Shown one piece after another: positions 34,685-45,065 of a DNA stretch of 64,000 bases (the first letter of the stretch is position 1; each line of letters starts with the position of its first letter). The stretch is from Streptomyces sp. NRRL S-1022 (GTDB taxonomy: Bacteria; Actinomycetota; Actinomycetes; Streptomycetales; Streptomycetaceae). The translations under genes were made by a program, and so were the position numbers. The stretch spans positions 1 to 64,000 of the forward strand of contig NZ_JOIU01000030.1 in NCBI RefSeq assembly GCF_000720135.1. The letters run 5' to 3'. The notes under the pieces are model-generated. The model ran no database searches, had not been told where the DNA came from, and saw only the letters and a list, made by a program, of their open reading frames with translations.

Positions 34685-35191
34685 GTGCGCCTGCCCCTCC
34701 TGGCACTCCTGGCCCGCGGCCCGGCCCACGGCTACGAGCTGAAACAGGACCTTGAGCAACTGCTGGGCTCCGCGTACCCTCAGCCGAACGTCGGCCAGAT
34801 CTACGTCACCCTCGGCCGCCTGGAGAAGTCCGGGCTGATCGCGGGCGAGGACGTCGAGCAGTCCAGCCGGCCCAACAAGAAGGTCTACCACCTCACCGAG
34901 GCCGGGCGTGAGGCGCTGCGCGTCTGGTTCGAGGAGACCGAGGACGAGCCGCGGGTGCGGGACGAGTTCTTCATGAAGCTCGCCCTGGCCCCGCAGACCG
35001 GTATCGCCGACCAGATCGCCCTCATCAACCGCCAGCGGCGCCAGTACCTCAACACCATGCGCGACCTGTCGAAACTGGCCGCGGCCGAGAACCGGGACAA
35101 CCGAATCGCCCAGCTGCTGATCGAGGGCGCGATGCTGCACCTGCAGGCCGACCTCGACTGGCTGGAGCGGTGCCAGGAGGAACTGGAATGA
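34685..35191 (+). CDS. PadR-family transcriptional regulator
   Basis: This 168-residue winged-helix protein has the PadR N-terminal signature LALLARGPAHGYEL followed by QIYVTLGRLEKSGLI and a C-terminal dimerisation coiled coil (about 125-165). It starts with GTG at 34685. Its TGA overlaps the ATG of the ABC ATPase gene (35188-35191), so it is co-expressed with the exporter-like system it probably represses. The signal it senses is unknown. Confidence 0.92.
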   Translation: MRLPLLALLARGPAHGYELKQDLEQLLGSAYPQPNVGQIYVTLGRLEKSGLIAGEDVEQSSRPNKKVYHLTEAGREALRVWFEETEDEPRVRDEFFMKLALAPQTGIADQIALINRQRRQYLNTMRDLSKLAAAENRDNRIAQLLIEGAMLHLQADLDWLERCQEELE

Positions 35192-35940
35192 CCGAGCACC
35201 CCGCTCCGGTGCTGCGCGCCGAGGGTCTGGTGAAGACCCACCACGGCGAGGGCGCGCCCGCGCACGCCGTGCGCGGGGTGGACCTGAGCGTGGCCCGCGG
35301 CGAGTTCGTGGCGATCACCGGGCCGTCCGGGGCCGGCAAGTCCACGCTGCTGCACCTGCTCGGCGGGCTGCAGCGGCCGGACGCCGGCAGCGTCTGGCTC
35401 GACGGCCGGTGCACGGACGCCTTCGGCGAGGCCCGCTGGGCGGTGGAGCGCCGCAAGGCCATCGGGATCGTCTTCCAGTTCTTCAACCTGGTGTCGAACC
35501 TGTCCGTCGCCGACAACGTCGAGCTGCCCGCGCTGCTGGCCGGCGTCCCGCAGAAGAAGGCCCGCGCCGAGCGCGAGGCGCTCCTGGCCGAGCTGGGCCT
35601 GGAGGGCAAGGAGCGCAGCATGCCGGGCGAGCTGTCCGGCGGCGAGCAGCAGCGGGTCGCGCTGGCCCGGGCGCTGGTCAACCATCCGCCGCTGCTGCTC
35701 GCCGACGAACCGGCCGGCAGCCTGGACAGCAAGGGCACCCGCGAGGTGATGCGGCTGCTGTCGCGCTTCCACGCGCGCGGCCAGAGCATCGTCCTGGTCA
35801 CCCACGACGCCCGGCTGGCCAGCGCGGCGGACCGGGTGATCAGCTTCTTCGACGGCCGCATCGCCGACGACGCGACCCTGGACGCCACGCCGTCGCCCCG
35901 GCGGGGCGGTATCTCCGGGGTGCTGGAGCTGAGGGACTGA
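35188..35940 (+). CDS. LolD/MacB-type ABC ATPase
   Basis: This 250-residue ATPase has Walker A GPSGAGKST at 45-53, signature LSGGEQQRVAL, and LLADEPAGSLDS as Walker B/D-loop. It belongs to the class that partners FtsX-like permeases. The permease gene starts 3 bases after its stop. Such pairs act in lipoprotein, peptide or antibiotic handling rather than import. Confidence 0.93.
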   Translation: MTEHPAPVLRAEGLVKTHHGEGAPAHAVRGVDLSVARGEFVAITGPSGAGKSTLLHLLGGLQRPDAGSVWLDGRCTDAFGEARWAVERRKAIGIVFQFFNLVSNLSVADNVELPALLAGVPQKKARAEREALLAELGLEGKERSMPGELSGGEQQRVALARALVNHPPLLLADEPAGSLDSKGTREVMRLLSRFHARGQSIVLVTHDARLASAADRVISFFDGRIADDATLDATPSPRRGGISGVLELRD

Positions 35941-35942
35941 CC

Positions 35943-38243
35943 GTGCCGGACCTGAGGGACGTGCGGGCCACGTTGCGCTGGGCGCACTCCGACCTGCGGA
36001 CGCACCGCGGCGAGGCGTTGTTCCTGGTGCTGGCCACCGCCGGCATCGTGGCCTCCCTGCTGCTCGCCACCGCCCTGTTCGGGTACGCCACCAACCCCTG
36101 GCAGCGGACCTTCGCCGAGGCGCGCGGGGCGCACGTGTGGCTGCACACCGCGCCGTCCGCCGACGCCCGGGAGCTGGCCCGGCTCGACGGCGTGACCTCC
36201 GTCGCCGGCCCCTACCGCACCGAGTCCGCCACCGTCGCCGCCCGCGGCACCCGCGCCCTGGTGGAACTGCGCGGCACCCCGCGCCCGCCCGCCATCGGCC
36301 GGCCCCTGCTCACCGCCGGACGCTGGCTGGACCCGGCCTTGCCGGACGGGGTGGTGCTGGAGAGCAGCCTCGCCCGCGCCCTGCTGGCCGAGCCGGGCGA
36401 CACCCTGACGCTGCCCGGCACGGCCCGCACCCTCACCGTCGAGGGCATCGCGGAGAGCGCCGAACCCCCCTACCGCCCCGGTGAGCAGCCGGGCCTGGTG
36501 TGGGCGCCGCCCTCCGCGGTGCGCGCCCCGGCCGGCCAGGTCATCGGGCTGCGGCTCGACGACCCCGCCGACACCGACTACGCCGTCCAGCGCGCCGTCA
36601 CCGTGCTGGGCGCCGGCGCGGTCGGGGAGGTCTCCACCTGGCAGCAGGCCCGCGCCGAGGCCCAGGGCACGGGCCGGCTGCTCGGCCAGGTGCTCGGGCT
36701 GTTCGGCCTGGGCGCCCTGGTCGCCGCCGGGTTCGCCGTGCACGGCGCGATCGCCACCCGCATCCGCGGACACCTGCGCGACCTGTCGGTCCTCAAGGCG
36801 ATCGGTTTCACACCCGGCCAGGTCGTCCGGATCTACCTGCTCCAGCACCTGGCGTACGCCGTGCTCGGGGCCGTCGCCGCGGCGGCGCTCACCGAGGGGC
36901 TGGGCAGCCTGGTCCCGGGGCGGCTCGGGGACGCGGTGGGGGTGTGGCAGGGGCTGCCCGGGCACAGTCTGGCGCTGTGCGCGGTCCCGGCGGGCGCGGT
37001 GCTGTTCATCGGCCTGACCACCGGGCTCGCGGCCTGGCGGGCGGGCCGGGTGCCGCCGGTTCCGGTGCCGCGTCCGGCCGCCCCGAAGGGCGGCGGGCTG
37101 AGCGGACCGGCCCGGCGGGCGCTCGGTCTGCGGCTGCCGGCCGCGCTGGTCCTCGGCTGCCACAAGGCGTTCGCCGGGCGCGGCCGGTCCCTGGCCACCG
37201 TGGCCCGGCTGACCCTTCCGCTGCTGCTCATCGTGGTGGCGCTCAGCTCCTGGACCACGCTCGACCGCTTCCACAGCAGCCCCGAGCGGGTCGGGCTGCC
37301 GACGACGCTCACGGTCCGCTCGGACGGCGCCCTGGACGCGTCCGGCGTACGGGCCGTGCTCACGCGCGACACCCGGGTCCGCGCCGCCTACCCGGGCGTC
37401 GAGGTGGCCGCGCTGGTCCCCGGCCAGACCGGCACCATCGCCCTGCGCGGCGTCGGCACCCGCGCCGAGCCCTACCCGTACGCCCTCGCCGAGGGCCGCG
37501 CCGCCCGCGGACCGGACGAGGCGGTGGCCGGCCAGGGCCTGCTCGACCTGCTGCACGCGCGGGTCGGCGACTGGGTGCGGATGACGGTGGGCGACCGGCC
37601 GCAGATCCTGCACATCGTGGGCCGCGTCCTCGAACCGCGCAACGCCGGCCGGGTCGTGACCACCTCCCTGGACACCCTCCGCGAGAACGACCCCGGGCTG
37701 GTCCCCGCCTTCTACGAACTGCGGCTGCGCGCCGACGCCGACCCGCACCGGGTGGCCGCCGCGCTCGTCTCGGCCGGCCGCGGCCACCTGGAGGTGCATC
37801 CCGTGACGAACCCCGCCGACGGGCTGTCCCCGCTGCGCGGTGTCGTCGCCGGGCTGATCGCCGTCCTGGCCCTCATCGGACTGGTCGAGCTGCTCACCGC
37901 GATCGGCGGCAGCGTCCGCGAGGGCGAGCGGGACGTGCTGGCGCTGCGGGCGATCGGCATGTCCCCCCGGCAGATCACCGCGATCACCGTGACGGCGACG
38001 AGCTGTACGGCCCTGGCGGCGGTCGTCGCCGGGACGGCGCTGGGGCTGCCGCTGGCCCGCCGGCTGATCGACGCCCAGGGCGGCTCCAGCGGCATCGGGG
38101 CCGGCATCGCCCAGTCCCCCTCCCCCGGTCTGCTGCTCCTGCTGGGCACGGCCGCCGTGCTGGGCGCGGCGGCCCTGGCCACGCTGCCGGCGGCCCGCTC
38201 GGCCCGCCGCCGCCTCGCGGACACGTTGAGCGCGGTGGGCTGA
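35943..38243 (+). CDS. FtsX-like ABC permease
   Basis: This 766-residue membrane protein carries two FtsX domains. One is at about residues 240-345 ([30 protein letters not shown], in parts) and one near the C-terminus ([21 protein letters not shown]). Large extracellular domains follow the first and fifth or so helices. It starts with GTG at 35943. Together with PadR and the ATPase it forms a three-gene unit, likely for export or envelope-stress defence; the substrate is not evident. Confidence 0.92.
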   Translation: MPDLRDVRATLRWAHSDLRTHRGEALFLVLATAGIVASLLLATALFGYATNPWQRTFAEARGAHVWLHTAPSADARELARLDGVTSVAGPYRTESATVAARGTRALVELRGTPRPPAIGRPLLTAGRWLDPALPDGVVLESSLARALLAEPGDTLTLPGTARTLTVEGIAESAEPPYRPGEQPGLVWAPPSAVRAPAGQVIGLRLDDPADTDYAVQRAVTVLGAGAVGEVSTWQQARAEAQGTGRLLGQVLGLFGLGALVAAGFAVHGAIATRIRGHLRDLSVLKAIGFTPGQVVRIYLLQHLAYAVLGAVAAAALTEGLGSLVPGRLGDAVGVWQGLPGHSLALCAVPAGAVLFIGLTTGLAAWRAGRVPPVPVPRPAAPKGGGLSGPARRALGLRLPAALVLGCHKAFAGRGRSLATVARLTLPLLLIVVALSSWTTLDRFHSSPERVGLPTTLTVRSDGALDASGVRAVLTRDTRVRAAYPGVEVAALVPGQTGTIALRGVGTRAEPYPYALAEGRAARGPDEAVAGQGLLDLLHARVGDWVRMTVGDRPQILHIVGRVLEPRNAGRVVTTSLDTLRENDPGLVPAFYELRLRADADPHRVAAALVSAGRGHLEVHPVTNPADGLSPLRGVVAGLIAVLALIGLVELLTAIGGSVREGERDVLALRAIGMSPRQITAITVTATSCTALAAVVAGTALGLPLARRLIDAQGGSSGIGAGIAQSPSPGLLLLLGTAAVLGAAALATLPAARSARRRLADTLSAVG

Positions 38244-38306
38244 GCGGGAGCCCGAGCGGGCGGACGAAACCGGCCGGGGCCGCTGCGGCGGTGGCCCGCG
38301 GACGGT

Positions 38307-39286
38307 TCAGCTCCGGCCGCGCAGCTCCCGGTACGTGGCGACCAGCGCCTTGGTCGACGCGTCCAGGCCCGGGACCTCGGCGCCCTCGGTGAGCGCGGGC
38401 TCGACGCGCTTGGCGAGGACCTTGCCCAGCTCCACGCCCCACTGGTCGAAGGAGTCGATGTTCCACACCGCGCCCTGCACGAACACCTTGTGCTCGTAGT
38501 GCACCGACTTGCCGTTGGACTCCATGTCGAGTTGCTGGAGGTAGGCGGTGAACTTGGAGAGGTAGTGGCTGTACGGCAGCACCGCGTGGGTCTGGGCGTC
38601 GTGGAAGTTGCCGTACCAGATGCCCAGCAGCTGGTCTCGATGGTGGTGAAGGTCTTGGAGGCGATGATGAACAGCGTCTGAGCCGGGTCCAGGTCCCGGG
38701 TGGCCTCGTGCAGGTCGGCGCCGTCCACGTTGGAGACGAAGCGGACCGTGAGATCGCGGTCGGTGAAGCTGCGCAGCACCTCGTAGGCCATCGCGGGGCC
38801 GAGGTCGGAACCGCCGATGCCGATGTTGACGACGTTCCTGATGCGCTCGCCGGTGTGGCCGGTCCACGCGCCGGAGCGGACCCGCTCGGCGAAGTCGCTC
38901 ATCCTGTCGAGCACGGCGTGCACGGCCGGAACCACGTTCTCGCCGTCGACCTCGACGACGGCGTCGCGCGGGGCGCGCAGCGCGGTGTGCAGCACGGCCC
39001 GGTTCTCGGTGACGTTGATCTTCTCGCCGCGGAACATGGCGTCCCTGAGGCCGAAGACGTCCGTCGCCGCGGCCAGCTCGCGCAGCAGCCGCAGCGTCTC
39101 GTCGGTGACCAGGTGCTTCGAGTAGTCGATGTACAGGTCGCCGACCTGGAGCGTGTACCCGCTGCCCCGCGCGGGATCGGCGGCGAACAGGTCCCTCAGG
39201 TGGGTGTCCGCCAGCTCCTCCCGGTGCTTGGCGAGCGCGGCCCATTCGGGCGTCTGGTTGAGCCTGGTACGGCCGTCTGCGTTCAT
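38307..39286 (-). pseudogene. pgi: Broken glucose-6-phosphate isomerase with two internal deletions
   Basis: The normal enzyme has about 550 residues and interconverts glucose-6-P and fructose-6-P. Here residues 1-218 are intact (through SKTFTTIET, including [11 protein letters not shown]). The sequence then jumps at about 38628-38634 to [13 protein letters not shown], in a different frame, losing roughly 100 residues. About 44 residues later, near 38497-38505, it jumps again from NGKSVH to YEHKVFVQG, losing roughly 125 residues. The C-terminal signature [15 protein letters not shown] remains. The catalytic region between is gone and the first junction shifts frame, so no active product is possible. 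An assembly error should be excluded. Confidence 0.85.
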
Positions 39287-39338
39287 ATCCGACTTCAGCC
39301 TTCTTTCGTGCCTGTCCCAGCTGTTCCAACCTAATTGA

Positions 39339-40625
39339 TCACCGCACGGTGTGAGCCGTCGTGACGCCGTCGTCCGGCGCGACAACAGGTACGTCCGCCG
39401 TGCGGACCGGTATCAGCGACAGGACGGACAGGACGAAGAAGACGGCCGTGAGCAGGGCCGGCGTGCCGGGCCCCCACGCCGTGGCCACGGCACCGCCGAG
39501 GAGCGCGCCCAGCGGCGCTCCCGCGACGGCCAGGGTGCGGAACGCCGAGCCGACCCGGCCGAGCAGGTCGGCGGGGGTGCGTTGCTGCATCAGGGTGGTG
39601 GAGTTGACGTTCCACAGCATGCCCATGAACCCGAAGACCGCGAGGGCCACCGTCAGGGCGGCCAGGCTGCGCACGGTGCCCATGACGACGAGGGCGCCGG
39701 TCTGCACGGTGCCGGCGAGCAGCACGGCCCGCAGGGCGCCGGTCCGGGCCGTGACCCACCGGTGCGCGACTCCCCCGGCCAGCCCGCCGACGGTGTACGC
39801 GGTGGCCGCGGCCGCGTATCCGCCGCTGCCCGCGCCCAGCCAGCCGGTCACGAGGACGACCAGGGTGGCGATCAGGGCGCCCATGCCGACGTTGCACAGG
39901 GCCGTGGAGGCGCACAGTCCGCGCAGGGCCCGGTCGTGCCACAGGGTGCGCAGTCCCTCGGCGATGTCCCGGCGCAGGGTGCCGCCCGCCGGTCTCGGCG
40001 CGCGTTCGACCGCGTTGGTCCTGAGGAACCCGACCAGCGCGGCGGCCACGAGGAAGGTGGCCGCGTCGGCCGCGAAGGGCACGGCCGCCCCCGCGGCGAT
40101 CAGGACCGGCACGGCGGGTGCCCCGAGCAGCCCACCGGTGATCTTCTGTCCGGTCAGCAGCCGGGCGTTGGCGCCGCCGAGTGCCTCCCGGTCCACCAGC
40201 GCCGGCAGCAGGGCCGTGGCGGCGTTGTCGAAGAGCGTCTGAAGGGTGGTCAGGGTGAAGGCGAGCGCGACGAGCAGGGTGATCGAGGCGTGCCCCAGGG
40301 CGACGACCACCGCGAAGGAGGCGACGAGCAGTCCGCGTACCGCGTCCACCGTCCACATCGCCCGCCGCTGGTCCACCCGGTCGGCGACCGCCCCGCCGAG
40401 CAGTCCGAAGACGATCCACGGCAGGTAGCCGCAGGCGGTCACGGCGGCGATCAGCAGGGGCCGGTCGGTCAGCGAGGCGGCGAGCAGCGGCAGCGCGGCC
40501 GTACGCAGCGCGTCACCGAAGCTGGAGAGCACGGCGGCGCTCCACAGCCGTCCGAAACCTCCGCGCCACGCGAGCGCACGCCTCTGCGCCGCCCCGGCTG
40601 TCACAGCTGTCCCGATCCCTGTCAC
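39339..40625 (-). CDS. MFS exporter
   Basis: This 428-residue protein has about twelve hydrophobic segments and the pattern of MFS_3 (EntS-like) exporters, for example [14 protein letters not shown] after the second helix and [13 protein letters not shown] in the second half. Substrate is unknown; relatives export siderophores or drugs. It stands alone, 52 bases upstream of the broken pgi start and 120 bases after the RbpA-type gene. Confidence 0.88.
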   Translation of the reverse strand: MTGIGTAVTAGAAQRRALAWRGGFGRLWSAAVLSSFGDALRTAALPLLAASLTDRPLLIAAVTACGYLPWIVFGLLGGAVADRVDQRRAMWTVDAVRGLLVASFAVVVALGHASITLLVALAFTLTTLQTLFDNAATALLPALVDREALGGANARLLTGQKITGGLLGAPAVPVLIAAGAAVPFAADAATFLVAAALVGFLRTNAVERAPRPAGGTLRRDIAEGLRTLWHDRALRGLCASTALCNVGMGALIATLVVLVTGWLGAGSGGYAAAATAYTVGGLAGGVAHRWVTARTGALRAVLLAGTVQTGALVVMGTVRSLAALTVALAVFGFMGMLWNVNSTTLMQQRTPADLLGRVGSAFRTLAVAGAPLGALLGGAVATAWGPGTPALLTAVFFVLSVLSLIPVRTADVPVVAPDDGVTTAHTVR

Positions 40626-40746
40626 AACTCCCCCTGACGGTTCCCGCCTTCACGAGAACCGTAGAGGGCACCACTGACAATCGGCCGGCGCCGGGCGGTG
40701 ATGCGGCTCCGGCCGGGCGCCCGCGGGCACCCGGCCGGTGAAAGTC

Positions 40747-41082
40747 CTAGATCTCGCCGCGCAGTTTGGCGAGCGCCTCGGCGAGGATCGCCTCGCCGTC
40801 CGCGTCGCTGCGCCGCTCCCGCACGTACGCGAGGTGCGTCTTGTACGGCTCGGTGCGCGGCGGGTCCGGCGGGTTGTCCCGGTCCTGGCCGGCCGGGAAG
40901 CCGCAGCGCGGGCAGTCCCAGGTCTCGGGAACCTGCGCGTCGCTGGCGAAGCTGGGCTGCGTCTCGTGCCCGTTGGAGCACCAGAAGGAGATGCGCAGAC
41001 GCGGCGCGGACTCGCCGCGCTCGGCCTCGCCCATCGGCCCCGCCCCGACCCGGCTTCCTCGGATCGCGTTGCCACTTGCCAC
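40747..41082 (-). CDS. RbpA-family RNA polymerase-binding protein (paralogue type)
   Basis: This 111-residue protein has the RbpA layout: an N-terminal basic segment (IRGSRVGAG), a core with a putative zinc site (FWCSNGHE and WDCPRCG), a linker PPRTEPYKTH, and a C-terminal helix RRSDADGEAILAEALAKLR that in RbpA contacts the principal sigma factor. It differs from the main Streptomyces RbpA, so it may be the paralogue called RbpB. It would modulate polymerase holoenzyme. It lies between the MFS gene and secG. Confidence 0.8.
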   Translation of the reverse strand: MASGNAIRGSRVGAGPMGEAERGESAPRLRISFWCSNGHETQPSFASDAQVPETWDCPRCGFPAGQDRDNPPDPPRTEPYKTHLAYVRERRSDADGEAILAEALAKLRGEI

Positions 41083-41286
41083 GGTCGTAACTCCCTGCGT
41101 GATGGTGCCGCGAAGTGAGTCGGCGTTTCGCTTCGCTGCGAGCGCCTCAGTCTACGTAAGGCCCAACGCGCGTCCAGTGATTGGAGTTACCGGCCCCCCA
41201 TATCCAGACGCAAGCCCCATGATAGGCCGCGCTCGGGGGCGCGTGCCGAACATGGGGCTTTACGAGCGGATTGTGCTGTTCGCGTG

Positions 41287-41523
41287 TCAGCTGGTCGTCT
41301 TCATCAGCATGCCGAGGACGATGATGCACGCGAACCACAGCAGGCCCACCACGATGGTGATCCGGTCGAGGTTGCGCTCGGCGACCGAGGAACCGCCGAC
41401 GGAGGACTGCATGCCGCCTCCGAACATGTCGGAGAGGCCGCCGCCCTTCCCCTTGTGCATCAGCACCAGCAGCATCAGCAGCAGGCTGAAGACGATCAGG
41501 GCGATCGAGAACCCCAAAACCAC
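41287..41523 (-). CDS. secG: SecG, preprotein translocase subunit
   Basis: This 78-residue protein has two membrane helices (about 3-22 and 55-73) joined by a Gly/Ser-rich loop (MHKGKGGGLSDMFGGG), typical of SecG of the SecYEG channel. The GTG at 41523 gives the family length; codons further upstream are outside similarity. It follows tpiA after about 108 bases on the same strand, the usual arrangement in actinobacteria (gap-pgk-tpi-secG). Confidence 0.93.
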   Translation of the reverse strand: MVLGFSIALIVFSLLLMLLVLMHKGKGGGLSDMFGGGMQSSVGGSSVAERNLDRITIVVGLLWFACIIVLGMLMKTTS

Positions 41524-41631
41524 GGCTGGACCAACTTCCTCGGAATCGGATGGACGACGGGGGCACAGCACGCCGGCCGTGCCCCCGCAAGAGTACGACG
41601 TATCGCGGCTACCGCCTACTCACAACCAGGA

Positions 41632-42408
41632 TCACTGGTCGCGGAAGCGCACGATCTTGACGAACTCGTCGGCGTCCAGCGAGGCACCGCCGACCAGGGC
41701 GCCGTCGATGTCGGCCTTGGCCATGATCTCGGCGACGTTGCCGGACTTCACGGAGCCGCCGTACTGGATGCGGATCTTGTCGGCGACGTCCTGCGAGTAC
41801 AGCTCGGCGAGCTTGGCGCGGATGGCGGCGCAGACCTCCTGGGCGTCGTCGGCGCCGCAGACCTGGCCGGTGCCGATGGCCCAGACGGGCTCGTAGGCGA
41901 CCACGATCGTCTCGGCCTGCTCGGCCGGCAGGTCCTTCAGACCGCCCTCAATCTGGGCGAGGGTGTGGGTGACGTGGTTGCCGGCCTGGCGGACGTCGAG
42001 TTCCTCGCCGACGCACAGGATCGGGGTCAGGCCGTGCCTGTAGGCCGCCTTGACCTTGGCGTTGACGGTCTCGTCGGTCTCCTGGTGGTACTGGCGGCGC
42101 TCCGAGTGGCCGATGACCACGTAGGTGCACTTGAGCTTGGCCAGCATCGGGCCGGAGATCTCGCCCGTGTAGGCGCCGGAGTCGTGCTGGGAGATGTCCT
42201 GGGCGCCGTACTTGATCTTGAGCTTGTCGCCGTCGACCAGGGTCTGCACCGAACGCAGATCGGTGAAGGGGGGCAGGACGGCGACCTCGACGGCCTCGTA
42301 GTCCTTGTCGGCCAGGGCGAAGGCGAGCTTCTGGACGTGTGCGATGGCCTCAAGGTGGTTGAGGTTCATCTTCCAGTTGCCCGCCATCAGCGGCGTGCGG
42401 GTCGTCAT
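41632..42408 (-). CDS. tpiA: Triosephosphate isomerase
   Basis: This 258-residue TIM-barrel enzyme interconverts dihydroxyacetone phosphate and glyceraldehyde-3-P. The active-site residues are in place: Lys in GNWKMN, His in IGHSERR, and Glu in [12 protein letters not shown]; the phosphate loop [10 protein letters not shown] is also clear. It starts 6 bases after pgk, so they are co-transcribed. Confidence 0.97.
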   Translation of the reverse strand: MTTRTPLMAGNWKMNLNHLEAIAHVQKLAFALADKDYEAVEVAVLPPFTDLRSVQTLVDGDKLKIKYGAQDISQHDSGAYTGEISGPMLAKLKCTYVVIGHSERRQYHQETDETVNAKVKAAYRHGLTPILCVGEELDVRQAGNHVTHTLAQIEGGLKDLPAEQAETIVVAYEPVWAIGTGQVCGADDAQEVCAAIRAKLAELYSQDVADKIRIQYGGSVKSGNVAEIMAKADIDGALVGGASLDADEFVKIVRFRDQ

Positions 42409-42414
42409 GCGGGG

Positions 42415-43626
42415 TCAGTCCTCCAGTGCGGCGAGGCCGGGGAGCGTCTTGCCCTCAAGGTATTCGAGGGAGGCGCCGCCACCGGTCGAGATGTGGCCGA
42501 ACGCGTTCTCGTCGAAGCCGAGCGTACGCACGGCCGCGGCGGAGTCACCGCCGCCGACGACGCTGAAGCCGTCCGATTCGACGAGTGCCTGGGCGACCGC
42601 CTTGGTGCCCTCGGCGTAGTCGGGGTGCTCGAAGACGCCCATGGGACCGTTCCAGAAGACGGTCGCGGCGTCGACGAGCTTCGAGGCGTAGAGCTCTCGG
42701 GTCTTCGGGCCGATGTCCAGGCCCTCCTGGTCGGCGGGGATCTTGTCCGCGTCGACCACGGTGTTCTCGGTGGGCGCCTTCGTCTTCAGGTCCGGGAACT
42801 CCCGGGAGACCACGACGTCGACGGGGAGCACGAGCTCCACACCCTGCTTCTCGGCGCGCTCCAGGTACTCGGTGACGGCCGGGATCTGGTCCTCCTGCAG
42901 GAGGGAGATGCCGACCTCGTAGCCCTTGGCCTTGAGGAAGGTGTAGGCCATGCCGCCGCCGATGAGCAGCCGGTCGGCCTTGCCGAGCAGCTGGTCGATG
43001 ACGGCGAGCTTGTCGGAGACCTTGGCGCCGCCGAGCGCGACCACGTAGGGGCGCTTGACGTCCTCGGTGAGCTTCTTGAGGACACCGACCTCGGTGGCGA
43101 TCAGGTAGCCGGCGTAGTGCGGCAGCCGGGCCGGGAGGTCGTAGACGGAGGCGTGCTTACGGTGGACCGCGCCGAAGCCGTCACCGACGTAGACGTCGGC
43201 GAGGGCGGCCAGCCGGTCGGCGAACTCGCCACGCTCGGAGTCGTCCTTGGCGGTCTCGCCGGGGTTGAAGCGCAGGTTCTCGATGACCGCGACCTGGCCG
43301 GGCTGGAGGCCGTCGACGGCGTCGTGGGCGGCCGGACCGACGGTGTCCTGGGCGAAGGCGACCGGGGCGCCGAGGAGTTCGCCGAGGCGCTCGGCGGCGG
43401 GCAGCAGCGAGAAGGCGGGGTCCGGGGCGCCCTTGGGGCGGCCCAGGTGCGAGGCGACGACCACCTTGGCGCCGGCGTCGGCGAGGGCCTTGATGGTCGG
43501 CAGGACGGCGCGGATGCGGCCGTCATCGGTGATCGTCCCGTCGGCCAGCGGCACGTTGAGGTCGGCGCGGACGAAGACCCGCTTGCCGCTCACGCCGTCG
43601 GCGAGAAGTTCGTCGATCGTCTTCAT
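42415..43626 (-). CDS. pgk: Phosphoglycerate kinase
   Basis: This 403-residue enzyme makes ATP from 1,3-bisphosphoglycerate. The N-terminal substrate site ([12 protein letters not shown]) and the C-terminal nucleotide site ([10 protein letters not shown]) are both intact. It lies 133 bases downstream of gap and 6 bases before tpiA. The hairpin at 43694-43733 between gap and pgk may adjust their ratio. Confidence 0.97.
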   Translation of the reverse strand: MKTIDELLADGVSGKRVFVRADLNVPLADGTITDDGRIRAVLPTIKALADAGAKVVVASHLGRPKGAPDPAFSLLPAAERLGELLGAPVAFAQDTVGPAAHDAVDGLQPGQVAVIENLRFNPGETAKDDSERGEFADRLAALADVYVGDGFGAVHRKHASVYDLPARLPHYAGYLIATEVGVLKKLTEDVKRPYVVALGGAKVSDKLAVIDQLLGKADRLLIGGGMAYTFLKAKGYEVGISLLQEDQIPAVTEYLERAEKQGVELVLPVDVVVSREFPDLKTKAPTENTVVDADKIPADQEGLDIGPKTRELYASKLVDAATVFWNGPMGVFEHPDYAEGTKAVAQALVESDGFSVVGGGDSAAAVRTLGFDENAFGHISTGGGASLEYLEGKTLPGLAALED

Positions 43627-43693
43627 TGAGTGGACTCCTACAGGAGGGCTCGTGGTGCACCTGATCGTAAAAGGACGTGGTCAGTACGTGGGA

Positions 43694-43733
43694 CAGGGCC
43701 CGGACAGCGCGGCGGTGCGCTGCACGGGCCCTG
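43694..43733. terminator. Hairpin between gap and pgk (possible attenuator or terminator)
   Basis: CAGGGCCCG (43694-43702) pairs with CGGGCCCTG (43725-43733), with a nested GCGC/GCGC pair in the loop. It lies 27 bases after the gap stop, without a long T-run on the minus strand, so partial read-through into pgk is plausible. Confidence 0.5.
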
Positions 43734-43759
43734 CTCTCACTTCGGGGTCCTGCTGGCGA

Positions 43760-45065
<1,306 letters not shown>

